Shown here piece by piece: positions 18,729 through 31,458 of a DNA stretch of 64,000 bases; position 1 is the stretch's first letter; each line of letters starts with the position of its first letter. The translations under genes and the position numbers were made by a program. The stretch is taken from assembly GCA_016490735.1 (NCBI GenBank), contig JAEMWC010000258.1, positions 493,501 through 557,500 of the forward strand, given 5' to 3'. Source of the stretch: Pachyseris speciosa. Its lineage: Eukaryota > Cnidaria > Anthozoa > Scleractinia > Pachyseridae. A model generated the notes under the pieces. The model was given only the letters and a program-made list of their open reading frames with translations, was not told the DNA's origin and did not search any database.

Positions 18729-18970
18729 GGGCCCAGTTATTCGAAAGCTGATTAACCCTAATCCGCGATTATTTAAGACTTAATCAAGGAGTTTATTTCT
18801 CTACCCATAAACGTTGTTCAACGCTGACATCCTGCAAAGTTCTAGATTAGAGAAAGTCAATCCTGAAAAGCAAAAAGCGTTAATAGAAACTTTCATACAA
18901 AACTTAAAAACTGCAACCAAAGTTTACGCTAATCCTGGATTAAGTTAATCTCTTTCGAACAACCGGGCCC
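18729..18970. mobile_element. MITE-like element with GGGCCC termini
   Basis: Terminal inverted repeats of about 26 bases: 18729 GGGCCCAGTTATTCGAAAGC and, read from 18970 on the other strand, GGGCCCGGTTGTTCGAAAGA. 242 bases, no coding capacity. Target duplication not clear. Confidence 0.7.
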
Positions 18971-20035
18971 TGGTACTTATTGGTTTGTGGTGTCATTTGT
19001 GTTTCATGGACATGCATGAACACAACTTTTCAAAGATCTTCAGTGATATTATGATATTTTGTTAATCCTAAATCAGGCATCATTTGCTCGACATTTTGAC
19101 AGAGGTCACCAGGCGGGTGGTCGATTAGCAGAAAAGGGAACCTAACATGGGGAATACTGTGCAAGTTCCAGCTCCGACACACACACTGACCAAGCATCTG
19201 TACCTGTGAGAGAAATGACTAAAAGCGTGGTGTCTGTGTTGTAAAATATATACGTTCTAACTATTGCTTAAGAGATGTTAGCTGAGCTCCTATTTGTAAA
19301 TTTTGCAAAACTGATGGGTACTATATTCGGTAAACCGTTGACTGTTTAACTAAAAGCTTTTTTTTTTAAATGGAGAATTTTGTACAATCTTTGTAAGAAA
19401 TACCTATGTAAAAATTGGTCCTATCTTGGCTTTAGATTTCCATTAACTAGTAGTCAACACAGTCTTAAAGGGATGGATTTCTTAACTTCGGTATACTGTA
19501 TATCTTACATCTGCTGATGCTTCCTGGGCGATTGAGGTTTAGCACATGGCTAGATTTTTTCTTGTTGACTATTGTACTCGCTCAGAGCATTACCACATTT
19601 TTTTTGTACTTTGTTGTTAACTTTCCCTTGAAAATGAGATAATGCTTAGTTTTCAGTTTCTATTGCCTTTCATTGTTAGTCACCGCGCGTTTTCTTCATC
19701 ATTTGTTAACGGCTTGAAGGAATAGTCTCACGGTTTGGTGCATGTGCAAGCTATGACATAGCCCACACAGTTCTATTGTCTAGAGACCGGAATAAAACCT
19801 TCGGGCCGATTGCACCTGACGTCGCGGCGGTCATATTGGTGGAAAGAACAATAGCGAAGTGTCTTTTGGGAATTTGACTCTATTATTATGCAAACCATGA
19901 GCTAATTTTTCTATTGTTTTGGTACCAACATGACCGTTTTATCACGAGAGTGCAATCAAAGAATTAGATGTTCAATATTAAATTCAACTTTTTCTGTGTA
20001 AATCCTTTGACATCTTCCGTGAAATTTGGGCATCA
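18971..20035. other. No feature supported
   Basis: No ORF with recognisable similarity and no clear repeat structure. Confidence 0.4.
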
Positions 20036-20200
20036 GTCAACAACAACAACAACAACAAATGCTTTATTTGCATGACCATAAAGGAATCACAGTATTGCAA
20101 AATTTAATTACTAATTCAACTAATTTGTACAAAACATCACAAAAAACAAAAACATTACAATTCTCATTCATTCATTCATTCATTCATTTATTCATTCAGT
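20036..20200. repeat. (CAA)n and (CATT)n microsatellites
   Basis: (CAA)n at 20036-20058 followed by AATGCTTTATT, and (CATT)n at about 20164-20200. The first resembles a reversed retroelement tail (AATAAAGCATTTGTTG on the minus strand). Confidence 0.75.
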
Positions 20201-20899
20201 CATTTTGCTACCCTTCGTATTGCCGCATGGCTACTCGTAGACTATCATTTTGCTTTCACAAAATTACAGGCTTTGATTTCTGAAATACACGTGGTTGATA
20301 CGAAAACTAAAATGCACTTTTATGCATGGAGTCGGAAAATTCAAAATGAATTCTAATGAGCAGTCTCATCTTTATCGTCACGTTTTCGCGACTGACGTCG
20401 CAATTTTCAAAGGCCGATTTACCGCGAGAGTCATCTGCACGCTTCCGATTGTTTTAGAATAGGTTCTGTTAACGTTATATATAGTTTGCACATGCGCCAC
20501 GCCGTAAAACCCTCCAATTAAAACCTCCTATAGATGGATCAGTTCAGTAATCTATTCAACCACACTCGCTCATGATGATGAGATTTGGGAAAGTATTGAT
20601 CCAGCTGACTGAGTAAAACAAAGTTAGGGAACTTCAAAATGAAACTACATCACGGAAATTTTATATTCTGACTTCGGTCAGGGAACCAAAATAAGTTGTT
20701 CAACAGGAATTGTAAAAGGTGTTTTTGAATGAATCTTTATTTTATTTTATTTTAATTTTTTTAAGCGAATAAATTGTAAATAAGATTTTAATAGTTACCA
20801 TTGTTGTCACATATCTAGTTTTTAATTTGCTAACAATGTGATGTTTATTAAATTGATTGTAAATAGGATTTTAATAGTTAGTATGTTATAAATAAGTTG
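20201..20899. other. No gene seen
   Basis: AT-rich non-coding sequence with a (TTTTA)n stretch near 20727-20750 and a duplicated GTAAATA(A/G)GATTTTAATAGTTA motif near 20776 and 20859. Confidence 0.4.
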
Positions 20900-21690
20900 T
20901 TGACTCTGGTCTTTATTATTATTATTATTATTATTATTTTATTTTATTTTATTTTTATTATCTTGCCACACAGAATAAATTACAAATAGAATAGAAAAGT
21001 TAATAAATAGCTAATTAATATTAAATTTAAAGTGAACATACAACTTGGAAGGAGTGACTGTGGCGGGGAAATCTCCGAGAAGCAAAGCTTATGAGGAATA
21101 GAGATTCCCCCCACGGGCATTAAATACTACTAGCCGGCATTTAAAAGTAAAGAAAGGACATGTATTTTAAATATATAAGTGTGCTTGGACAAAAAGATAG
21201 ATAAAAAGTGTTATGGTATTTAGGTTACTTCTTGTCTGGCCCTTAAAAATGGTTTGATCACACGTTTGAATATATTAAAAGTCGGTGCGTTTTTGATGTT
21301 GCTCGGTAATAAATTCCATATCCTAGGACCTTAAAACAGGATCGAAAATTTTTTGATGTTTGTTCTACAGGTATGAGGTCGGTAAAGGTCAGAGTATCTC
21401 GTTGAATATTGATGAATCTGATTTTCAGTTTGAAAGATTTGATTAAAAGCAGTAGGTAAAGCGTCATGATGATATAAGTACATAAAAGAACTTACTTGGA
21501 GCGAGTAGATACTAAAGACATCAAGAATTTTTAAATTTGCAAAAAGAGGTTTACTTGAAGCCTTATAGTCAGCCTTGGGGATCTCCCGGACTGCTCTTTT
21601 CTGTAGTAGGTAAATTCGTTGCAGGTTGGTAACATAAGTAAAGGGCCAAATTAAATTGCAGTAAGTAAGATATGGTTCTCTTGCAGCGTC
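20900..21690 (-). pseudogene. CR1/L2-like LINE 3' fragment (RT C-terminus + 3' tail)
   Basis: Minus strand, 5' truncated. The translation EPYLTYCNLIWPFTYVTNLQ, then LLQKRAVREI, ILDVFSIYSLQVSSFMYLYH, is the conserved C-terminal end of RTs of the CR1/L2/Rex group. A frame break near 21340 leads into a GP-x-I-W-N-like end in another frame. An AT-rich 3' UTR ends at an (AAT)n tail around 20911-20938, typical of 3' repeats of this LINE group. Endonuclease and catalytic palm are missing. Confidence 0.7.
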
Positions 21691-22306
21691 AATGCAATTT
21701 TGCTCCTTGGCCATCTAAACCGGAAGTTAAAATTTACAGTGAAAAAAGAGAATTTCTAATAGTTATGTGGACCTCATTTGACTCTGTTTTGCATATTCCG
21801 GCTCCTTCCTAAGGAAATATTCTGGACCACGAACACTCTGAATAAACGGAATTTGCGTTGTTTTGGGGCATATCCTGTTTCCGTAATGAATGGTAGACCT
21901 CCACGATTGGACTGCTGCCTAATCCGCTAAGGCAGCCTTGTAATTTGCTCGTTTACAGAATACAGTTTACTCGAAATACACAGAATGTGCGTTCCTTTTG
22001 GAAATTTTTGGGGGCAAAATTGTGGACGGCCCGCCAGGCCCGTGACGTGCAGCGGAAGTCACATGGGGCGCTCGGTCCAGACTTTTCTGAGCACTGGTCC
22101 CAGGTCACCTCCACCAAGACTATGTTGTTGTGTTTCGGAAAACGTTCTGTGTATTTCTAAATCTCTTGTTTATAAACAGAAATAACCCCACCTCAGTTTC
22201 TTTATTTGTCGTCCGTAACTGAGTCAGTTATTTTCCTCATCAGGTCTGACCATTTACAGAAGATGCAACACACTTTTTTGCTCCAATTTTTTTATACGTC
22301 CAAAGT
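21690..22306. repeat. Dispersed repeat, copy A
   Basis: Shares long stretches with 23800-24264, for example TGCATATTCCGGCT, GGACTGCTGCCTAATC, AGGCAGCCTTGTAATTTGCT and TGACCATT(T/C)ACA(G/A)AAGATGCAACAC. Copy A has an extra block of about 140 bases (about 21978-22115). The region 22307-22415 matches 30366-30475, implying a composite repeat. Confidence 0.7.
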
Positions 22307-22659
22307 GGATAAACTGTAAATAAATAAATTTAAAAATCGGGTTGTGGCTGGTAATATGATGGTTACATTTATTTGTTGCCATGGCAATGCAGGAGTTAGG
22401 AAAAACAGAGGGGCGGGGGCTCAAAGTTTCCCCCCTCTGAAAACGGGGAGTCTTATTTGAGACGTGGGCTAAATAGAGGATTTACGATAGTTATTTGGTG
22501 GGAGCTGTTTAATTGATTTGAACTGAATCAGTCCCGCGTCTCTTACGTTTTCCTTGTTGCTTTTAGTTGACAAGATTACAAGTTTTTCAAACAAGTGCTT
22601 GATAGTTCAGAATTTTCAGATAGTGCAGATATCTATTATCACCTAATAACGTTAATAGA

Positions 22660-22938
22660 GAGCTTTTCAATTGAGTGTCGTAAAACCAAAATCAAACCAA
22701 TTACTCTGGCCAATCACAACACACCGAAACAGTGCAATCAGCCAATCAGAATACGAAGCAATTACTTGTAGCCCACGCAAAGCGCGGGAAAATGCACGCG
22801 TGCAAGTCGGGATTGGTTTTGGTTTTGCTTCTGATTGGTTGAGAAAGTGGTGCGAGGTTTGCTGGCCAATCACAGAGCCAAGAAAAGCAAATCCAAAGTA
22901 AAACTAGAATTACTTTCGACGCTCAATTGAAAACCGCT
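22660..22938. mobile_element. MITE-like element with TTTTCAATTGAG termini
   Basis: Left end AGCTTTTCAATTGAGTGTCG (22661-22680) is mirrored at the right end by GACGCTCAATTGAAAACCGC (22918-22937). The interior has repeated CCAATCA/TGATTGG boxes on both strands. No coding capacity. The two small overlapping ORFs are palindromic shadows. Confidence 0.68.
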
Positions 22939-23799
22939 GTATCGATTGAAGAATGAATTAATCACTCAGGAAGCCTCTTTGTTGGGACCAGCGAACGACA
23001 CTTGGGAGTAAACTGTACACACCTCCAATTACTACACATTAGGCAAAGTCGGAATCTGAATGGCCACGGAAGGGTTGTCTTATTTAAAACAGACCTCCTT
23101 CTGTCGGTGTTGAGCTGTTAGGCATAACCTTGAGCTTGCGTCTTATTGTTAATAATCCCGCTCTAAAACCTAAAAAAAAAATGAGAAAACAACAACAACA
23201 AACAAAACAACGAAAGAAGCGACACATGCATCGCTATGGAGCTATATTTGAAAAGAGCTTGTCAAAAAAGATTTTCATGTGCTTTTTCGGCGCAATGCTC
23301 GCGTAATCTACTTTGAATGAGAAGTCATGTTATAATTTGCGCGTAACGGCAACGCTGCATATGAAAGCGGAATTACAATGATTTGGATGGGGGAAAACAG
23401 TTTCTCTACTGTGAGTTGAAAAATATGAAGAATTTCTTTCCGTGTTTGCCTTTGCATGCGAGAGACCATTATCACCATTATAGACCAATATCACAGAAAT
23501 TTTACATTTTGACCTCGGTCAGGGATCCAAAATAAGATGTTGACTCTGATTGAAAGAGCACCTCAAAATTAGTGAAAGGTCCAAGTTTGAGAATTAAAGA
23601 TTTTACTATCGCAGGGATATAATGCCGTTAATTCTAAAAAATTTACTTACGTTTAATTGTATCGGATAACAGGCAACCTTTGCCCGTCTTCATACAGACG
23701 TTTGTAAAATTTACGGACTTGGCGGGACTATATCTCCGCAGTTTTACTGAAGATATGACTATAAAATTTGGTTAGTTCTTTTGCTAGCAGCCTCACTGC
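22939..23799. other. No gene; one dispersed repeat piece
   Basis: Non-coding. 23333-23465 (TTATAATTTGCGCGTAACGG to TGCCTTTGCATGCGAGAGA) is about 85% similar by eye to 31709-31850. Confidence 0.55.
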
Positions 23800-24264
23800 A
23801 ATTTTGCTTCTTGGTCGCCTACATCGGAAGTTAAAATTTACAGGGAAAAAAAAAGGAGAATTGTCAGTTATGTGACCTCATTCCTGATTCTGTTTTGCAT
23901 ATTCCGGCTTCTTCCTTTGGGAATATTCTGGACCACGAACACTCGGAATAAACGGAATTTGTGATGTTTTGGGAGATATCCTGTTTTCGCAATGAATGGT
24001 AGACCGCTACGATTGGACTGCTGCCTAATCTGCGAAGGCAGCCTTGTAATTTGCTCTTTTACAGAATACGGTTTACTCGGAGTATGTTGTTGTGTTTCGG
24101 GAAACCTTCTGTGTATTCTAAATCTCTTGTTTATAAACAGGAAACACGCCCCTTCAGTTTTCTTATTTGTATTCCTAACTGAGTCAGTTGTTTTCCACAT
24201 CTGGTCTGACCATTCACAAAAGATGCAACACACTTTTTTTGCTCGAAGTTTTTACACGTCCAAC
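23800..24264. repeat. Dispersed repeat, copy B
   Basis: Direct-orientation partner of 21690-22306, without the 140-base block. It is followed at 24313-24380 by sequence repeated at 30313-30385, so the LINE at 24367-29137 lies between two copies of the same flank. Confidence 0.7.
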
Positions 24265-24366
24265 TTTCACTAAGCCTCAGATTTGTTATCGGCACAAATT
24301 GGTATTTAAAACAAAAATGTATTTCTATACTTCAGATTTAATAAATGGCAAAGTGATTTTTTTCTG

Positions 24367-24633
24367 ATGGATAAACTGTTAAATCCCTCCAGTGCAAAGC
24401 CCAGGCAAATGATCGCAAGATTCTTGAGATACCCCGATCGAGAGGAGGTGATGGCTAACGCTAAGAAGTTGAATGGCAAGAATTTCGGAATTTCGGCAGA
24501 CCTCCTTAAAGTAATAATGGAACGGAGGAGAAAGAAGATGCAACGTTTTAAGAAAGCTAAAGAGGAGGGTAAGACTGCTTATTTTAATAGAAGCGAACCA
24601 GATAAACTGTTTATTGACGGTGTTGAAGTGTAA
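24367..24633 (+). pseudogene. 5'-truncated L1-like ORF1 fragment
   Basis: The C-terminal domain of an ORF1 protein only: ARFLRYPDREEVMANAKKLN then MERRRKKMQRFKKAKEEG and NRSEPDKLFIDGVEV. It corresponds to about the last 80 residues of the ORF1 at 16803-17516; coiled coil and RRM are gone. The first residues come from flanking sequence. Spacer 24634-25014 separates it from ORF2. Confidence 0.8.
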
Positions 24634-25014
24634 AATTTTTTCCCTTGTAGGATTCAACTTCTTAGGCCATGTTTTTTTATCTTGTAACTTTTTTCTTCAA
24701 ATTTGAATATGTACTTCCAAAACGGAGCTTTTGTATTTATTGTTTTGTACGTATAGTGGGATGAATGCAAGGCCCTTTTTGTCAGTGGCGTTATTTTCAA
24801 CAGCTATAGCTGGCTACTGTTTTAATTATGTGATTATTTGTTGTAGCTCTATTTTGTCTCTCTTGTTACTGTTTGTAGAGGTTGATGTGCTGATAACTAT
24901 CTATTGTACTTTTGTGGGAGACATACAGGACCTTTATGCCGAAGGGTTATTTATGCAGAGATTTTTTCACTAATTCGCTTATCCAACTGATTTGAATACA
25001 TTTACACAATCATC

Positions 25015-28000
25015 ATGAAGCGTAATTTAGATTTCAAAATGTTATCTTTAAACGTTCGGGGCATTCGTTCTTTTGATAAAAGAAAAGCTTTGTTTAATTG
25101 GATTGCGAAAGAGAGATGTGACATTATTTTCTTGCAAGAAACATATTGTACCCCAGAAGTGGAAAATATTTGGAAGTTACAATGGAGGGGCAGTATTTTC
25201 TTTAGTCACGGATCACAGCATAGCAGGGGAGTCATGATTCTCTTAAAAGAAAACTTTGACTGCGAAGTTAGTGTGCACCGGGAAGACGGGCAAGGAAGAT
25301 TTCTCATTTTAAAGGTCATTATTCAGAATCAACCGTTTGTTTTAGTCAATATATATGCACCAAATAAAATAAATGACCAGTGCACGTTTTTCGAAGAAAT
25401 TCAAACTCAACTTGATGGATTAGATTTGGAGGAAGACTGTGAAATAATTATAGGTGGTTTGCACGTTACGTCATCGCCGCCATGCTGGTGGACATAAACA
25501 ATACATCTCTCATTAGCTCCTTTTGTTCGTCCACCAGCATTTGTTCGTTCCACCATTGTTATCTGTGTCTCTTGAGATTGGCTGCAAACCACCTATAGGA
25601 GGTGACTTTAATGTTATTCTTGAGCCCGATTTGGATGGAACCGGAGGTAAACCCCAGTTAAAAGAATCTTGTAAAAAGATTGATAATTTGTGCTCATCAT
25701 TTGACTTGATTGATATTTGGAGAATCAGAAACCCTGACGCGAGGCGTTTTACGTGGAGGCAGAAAAATCCAATAATACAGCGCCGTCTTGACTTTTGGTT
25801 AATATCTAGCAGTATTCAGGAGGAGGTAGTGAAAGTAGATATCATTCCAGCAATAAGAATTGATCACTCTGCCATTACAATACACATAAATGGAATTGAA
25901 GAGACAGAACGGGGCCCCTCCTTTTGGAAATTTAATTCCAGTTTTTTAGAGGATGACGAGTATATCAAATTAATAACCGATAGGTATAGCTATTGTCTGG
26001 AAGAAGGAAAAGAGTTACAAGACCCAAGGGTCCTTTGGGACTTCATTAAATATAAAATCCGATATGAAACCATTATCTATAGCAAACAGAAGGCTAGGAA
26101 GAGGAGGGAGGCATTAACGACATTAGAGAGAAAAATCAAAGAATGTACAATAAAATGTGACGAGTCGCCAAGTCCAGAAAATATAAACAATTTGGAAATC
26201 TTTCAAACGGAATACGATAGACAGTATGAATACATAGCTCAAGGCGCAATAATCCGTTCAAGAGTAAACTGGTACGAACACAGTGAGAAAAGCAACAAAT
26301 ATTTTTTGAATTTAGAAAACTCCAAACAGAAGAAAGGCTGTATTAGAAAGTTGGTAATAGATGGTGATGAATGTACGACCGATCCGAAAGAAATAATGAC
26401 AGAGATACATAACTTTTATGCAAATTTATACGACACCAAATCTGATGATTGCGACTGTGAATCGACGCTTGAATTTCTTAGAAGCGTGAACACTAATATA
26501 CTGACAGACGAGCAACGTGACTCACTGGATAAAAAGATTTCAGTTAATGAATATTACGAAGCGCTAAAAACCTTCCAGAAGAATAAAAGCCCTGGAAATG
26601 ATGGCTTGACGGTTGAATTTTACCTCGGCTTTTGGCCTCTTATGGGGAAACATGTTGTTAACGCTTTAAATTTTGCTCACGAACAAGGTCAATTATCGAA
26701 TTCGCAAAAACAGGCTATGATTACTTTGTTGGGGAAGAAAGACAAAGACCGACGCTTTATCGAAAACTGGAGACCAATCTCGTTAATAAATGTCGATGTT
26801 AAAATCGCATCAAAGGCCATTGCAAGAAGGTTAGAAATGGTCCTCCCTAACATTATTCATCCTAACCAAAATGGTTTCATCAAGGGAAGGTCAATTTTTG
26901 ATGGAGTGCGAACGATTGAAGACTTACTTGAATTTGCAAAATTTACGTACAGTTCAGGCATTCTCCTAGCGGTTGATTTTCAGAAAGCTTTCGACTCTTT
27001 AAATCATTCCTTTCTCCTTAAAGTCCTGGAAAAATTTAATTTTGGACCATATTTCCTGCAGTGGATCAAAACGTTTATAATGATGTTTCAAGTTGTGTTT
27101 TGAATAATGGTTTTATTACTAATTTATTTTCAGTCCGATGTGGCGTTAGACAGGGTGATCCCTTATCACCTTTACTATTCATTCTAGCTCTTGAAGTGCT
27201 TACTTGTAGGATTCGAGATAATGACGAAATCAAGGGGATGGTGGTTAACAACGAGGAAATTAAATTAACTCTCTTTGCTGACGATATGACTTGTTTTCTT
27301 AGAGATATAACATCATATCGTCGTTTAATGGCGATGTTTCAGCGGTTTTCAAAGTTTTCTAACTTACAAGTCAACAAAGATAAGACTGAGGTATTCGCCA
27401 TTGGCAGACAAAATTTTAGATCAAAAGAATTTTCAACATAAAGTATGAACATCAATTAAAATCTTAGGCATCGTTTTTGATTATAATACTTCATTAAGGA
27501 TGAAAGCAAATTTTGACTCCATTCTCAAGTCCATTAAAGATATTCTGAATATGTGGAAGTGGAGAGGACTTACATTACTGGGGAGAATACAAATTATTAA
27601 ATCTTTTATTATACCGAAAATTCTGAGTAAAGCTGCGGTAATTGCAGTTACAGACGATTTTATTAAGGAAATTAATAGTCTGATGTATAGTTTTATTTGG
27701 AAAGGGAATGATAAAATAAAACGTGCCGCCCTTATTAACGATATCGAGAACGGTGGACTTAAGATGCTGGATATTCAATCAATGATTTACTCACAGAGGG
27801 TAATGATTTAAAAAAATATATGCAGATAAAGATCGTATTAGTCCTTGGAAGATTGTATTAGATTTTTTTCTTTCTCGAGTTGGCGGGGAATTTATCCTTA
27901 AGTGTAATTTTGATACCCGAAAGCTACCCATCTATCTTCCAGTATTCTATAAAGAGTGTTTAGATGCCTGGACCTTGTTAAATGATCAATCATCATTTTC

Positions 28001-28959
28001 TTTGTACAGTGATGTTGTCCATCAGGTCATTTAGAATAATAAGTTTATCAATGTTCAGAAAGTCTCGCTTTACGAAAAAAAATTTGTCTCTGAAAGGAAT
28101 TGTTACAATTGGTGACCTTCTGTCTGATACCGGCAGCTTTCTAAAAGGCCCTAAAGTGTTAAATGCAAATCTTTCTCCCGTAGAGCATTTTAAATTAATG
28201 AGTATCGTCGATGCGATTCCTCAGCAATGGAAACTGATAATTAGACGAAGTGCACAACACACCCCTTCGTACATTAGTGACACGACTTATTTAAAGATGG
28301 GTAACGCAGAAGTGGCTCTATCACAGGTTTCGGCCAAGAAGCTTTACGAAGCTTTCAGAAACCAAAAACAAGTTCCACCAACTGCCCAAAAGAAACTTAA
28401 AGAAAAATTTCCCCATTTTTCTGTGGACTGGAAAGAAATTTATTCCTTACCTTTTATAGTTACGATTGAAACTAAAATCAGAGAATTCCAATATAAGGTT
28501 TTAAATAATATAGTATTTACTAACCAAAAGTTTTTTAAATTGAAAATGATTGACTCGCCCTTGTGTACCTTTTGTAAACAAGACACTGAATCACTCGAAC
28601 ATTTATTTTTCAATTGTTATGTGACAAAGGCTTTCTGGGAAGCTTTCTGCTCTTGGCTTACTGAATGTAGCATTACATTCCAACCCTTTACGATGACAGA
28701 CATTATATTTGGGATTTTCTATGTGGAAAAGGACTTCGATATTTTAAATCATCTTATATTGACGGTTAAATTATATATTTATAAGTGCAAGTTGAACATT
28801 GTAAATCCTTCACTACAAGTCTTTAAAGCCAAGACCAGAGGAGTATACCAAATTGAAGAAAGGATTGCAACAAGCCGGAACAACCTACAAAACATTTCAG
28901 GAAATGGGATAAGCTCCTGCCGTATGTTGACTCGTAGCATGAATGTCCTAAGTATGTAA
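25015..28959 (+). pseudogene. L1/Tx1-like LINE ORF2, frame-broken and interrupted by a MITE
   Basis: Endonuclease starts MKRNLDFKMLSLNVRGIRSF and continues LQETYCTPEVENIW, GDFNVILEPDLDG, FTWRQK, RRLDFWL, DHSAI. RT: SPGNDGLTVEFYLGFW, NWRPISLINVDVKI, VDFQKAFDSLN, GVRQGDPLSPLLF and LFADDMTCF near 27270. C-terminal MWKWRGLTLLGRIQIIK and the Cys/His knuckle CTFCKQDTE...H near 28566. A 140-base element at 25454-25593 disrupts the endonuclease; removing it with its 5-base duplication restores phase. Further breaks lie near 27100, 27440 and 27805-27980. It is a dead copy, related to the minus-strand LINE. Confidence 0.88.
25454..25593. mobile_element. 140-bp inverted-repeat element inserted in the LINE endonuclease
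   Basis: Termini GTGGTTTGCA and TGCAAACCACC, flanked by direct TATAG at 25449-25453 and 25594-25598. Inside is a second inverted repeat, ATGCTGGTGGAC / GTCCACCAGCAT. The conserved endonuclease context GG-DFN is split exactly here. Superfamily uncertain. Confidence 0.8.
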
Positions 28960-29137
28960 CCCACCCCCTTCTTTTGTTGTTTTAGTTGTTGTTTTGTAAT
29001 GTAGTTATTGTAGGTTTAGTTTTATTTTTACCTCTGTGTAGTAACTGTTTGTAGACTGTAACCGTTTCTATAATAATTATGTTTGTAATTTCATGAATAA
29101 AAGTATTAAAAAAAAAAGAAGAAGAAGAAGAAGAAGA
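28960..29137 (+). other. LINE 3' UTR, poly(A) and (GAA)n tail
   Basis: After the ORF2 stop, an AATAAAAGTATT signal-like sequence at about 29096 is followed by an A-run and (GAA)n at 29119-29136. This marks the 3' end of the retrotransposon. Confidence 0.7.
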
Positions 29138-29946
29138 GATGTAGTATGGCTGCCATTTTGTTTTTCTCGGCTTTCTGGTCCAAATTCATCCTTATTTCCA
29201 ACAGAACCGTTGAAGAAAATCGAAGGAATTCAATCCCACGATGTAAATATTGTTTGGTGGTGAATGGATTGCTATGGGATTTCTGCTAGAAGATTAAATC
29301 TTTGATTTATTTATACGTTGTGTTGTTTTGACTTCGCCACCTCAAATGAAACACGCGCGTGTGGATGTCTGTAAAACGTAGACAGGATACTTGCGAATGG
29401 CGGTTGCGGATGGCGGACGGAAAAATGAGGATGGGAAAAAGTGGATAGAAAATTGCGGATTGAAAAAAATATATAAAAATAGAAATTAAATAGCGGTTAA
29501 AGCGGAAAAAACTAACACAAGCATTTTCAAGGTATTAGTTGCCGTCTTGTCTCGGGGCTTTTTTTTTTATTTAATACCTGAACACAACGCGCGAAATTAC
29601 GTTGCACTTTTAGCTGTTGGTCGTACGAAAGCGGCTAAGAACTTTTAATAGAGATTTAGAGCCACCCCCAACCCCCAAACCCCCCTCCCCCCCCCCCCCC
29701 CAATGAATTGAAACAGCTTTTTATGATTCTGCGTAATGGTGTTGTGGCTTTAACCATTGAAACGGAAACAATGACCTGTTCAGTTTTATACGACGGAATG
29801 TTGCAATCACCGCCGCTTCGCTGGCTTTTCAACCACAAAGAAAAAGTGTCATTAACTGATTGATTTCGAGCCCGCAGAGGGCCATGATAAATTATTATTA
29901 TTATTATTTGACGAGTTATGTGAAGGGTTATGTGACGAGTTATGCA
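29138..29946. other. No gene; G/C homopolymers
   Basis: Non-coding. A GCGGATGGCGGACGG-type degenerate repeat lies near 29398-29450, and a C-run at about 29684-29701. Confidence 0.45.
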
Positions 29947-30273
29947 CATGTCATCGGCTTCCCCGTGGGGTCGACCCCCGGGCCTACCAGGGAGATATGT
30001 GGGGGAATACAAAGATATGGACGGGATTCTTTGTCCGAGGGAAGGGGAAAAATAATGTTGACATTGTTCTACGATCAAAGATTAGGTGGTGAGAGAATTC
30101 ACGAGTTTGAAAAGGATGTGACGGAAATTTACAGCTGAGAGACACCTCACCCAGGGGACTTTGTCTTGAGAGATTCCTCGACCCCCCGGGGAAATTCCTC
30201 AAGTTTTCTTGACTGATTTTACAATCCTCCTGGTTAGCCCAGGGGTTGACCCCACGGGGAAGCCAATGACATG
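29947..30273. mobile_element. MITE-like element with 37-bp inverted ends
   Basis: 29947-29983 (CATGTCATCGGCTTCCCCGT...) and 30237-30273 are inverted repeats with about three mismatches in 37. GC-rich ends (GGGGTCGACCCCCGGGC) and a non-coding middle. Related ACGAGTTAT motifs flank both sides. Confidence 0.72.
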
Positions 30274-30303
30274 AGCATTATTTGACGAGTTATTTGACAA
30301 ATT

Positions 30304-30480
30304 AGTATTTTTTAAAAAAAGGTTTTTCTATACTTCAGATTTAATAAATGGCAAAGTTATTTTTTTTCTGATGGATAAACTGTAAATAAACAAAAAAATA
30401 GGCTTGTGGCTGGTAATGATGGTTCCATTTATTTTTTGCCATGGTAATGCAGGAGTAAGCAAAAACAGAGCTGCAGGAGC
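30304..30480. repeat. Repeat shared with 24313-24380 and 22307-22415
   Basis: CTTCAGATTTAATAAATGGC and GATGGATAAACTGTAAATAA occur here and at the LINE left flank; GGTAATGCAGGAGTAAGC-like sequence occurs near 22388. It is a third copy of the composite repeat. Confidence 0.65.
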
Positions 30481-30529
30481 TTAATGACTTTTCTACTACC
30501 GCATTTCAATCATCTGTCAAACAGAGGAG

Positions 30530-31458
30530 TTGTTTCGGTTTGTTTCCTTTTGCTCGATAGCGAAACGACGTGACGCGCGGACACGACTATGCATCGAGGG
30601 ACTGACTAAAGGTAAGGAAAAATTGAAGTTCTCTCTGACAAAAATGCTTTAACAGGCCTCTTTTAAGGGATTTGATACCCACCGTGCAAAGGTTATGTTC
30701 GACGAGGAAATCTGTGTTCAGTGGACTTCTTCGACGGCACAGGCAACGATTCACGGCTCTCTTCGCTCGATATCGATCCACGTGATATTACTTTACGTAC
30801 TTTCCCACTATGCTTTGCCAATTTTGTATTCCAAGAGCGACGTTGGTAAAGAGTTGCATTCTTCTCACTACGTACAGGAATATATCAGCGACTTTCAAGT
30901 TTCGCTTCGAGTTTGCGATTTGGCGTCGAACAGAAAGCCATCCACATTTCACATGAAAAGAACATTCTCAAAGGGTAAATATCACTTTCTTTATTGTCAT
31001 GATCTTTACAAGCAAGGTTTATAAAGACGCAGGCATAGATTAATATGCATATTTATTTCGATGCGTTTGTAATGAACTGATTTTCGTTAGTTTGAATTTG
31101 TCAAAAGATTTAATGTCCATGCATGTGCTGATCCGAAATAAGAAAAAAAAAAACTCGTTAAACAAAAGACTTGCTAAATAACGGGATGAACTATGATTGT
31201 TAAACTTCATAACGTACAAATTTGTAGAGACTTTAGCTCAAGAATAATTTCTATGTATTTATTACGCGAATAAAGGGTTTTTTTCCCTTGACCTCTGGGT
31301 TCAATCACATGGTTTTCTCAGAAACAACGTAACCATAACAAACAATGCAGGAAGTTATGAGAGTATGAGAACGTGACAAGGGTTTCCTGTTCTTTTTCAT
31401 CTCTCACTGTTGAGGCGTAAAGTGGCCGGTAAATGGGTTGTTTGCGTTGATAGACCTA
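30530..31458 (+). repeat. 0.93-kb duplicated segment, copy 1
   Basis: Direct-orientation homologue of 41268-42220. Shared blocks include TTGCCAATTTTGTATTCCAA, GAGTTGCATTCTTCTCACTA, CGAGTTTGCGATTTGGCGTC and CTTCATAACGTACAAATTTG. A short ORF (30695-31024) is conserved only partially, and an AAGG|GTAAAT donor-like site occurs in both. Either a transposable element or duplicated gene remains; not recognised. Confidence 0.7.
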
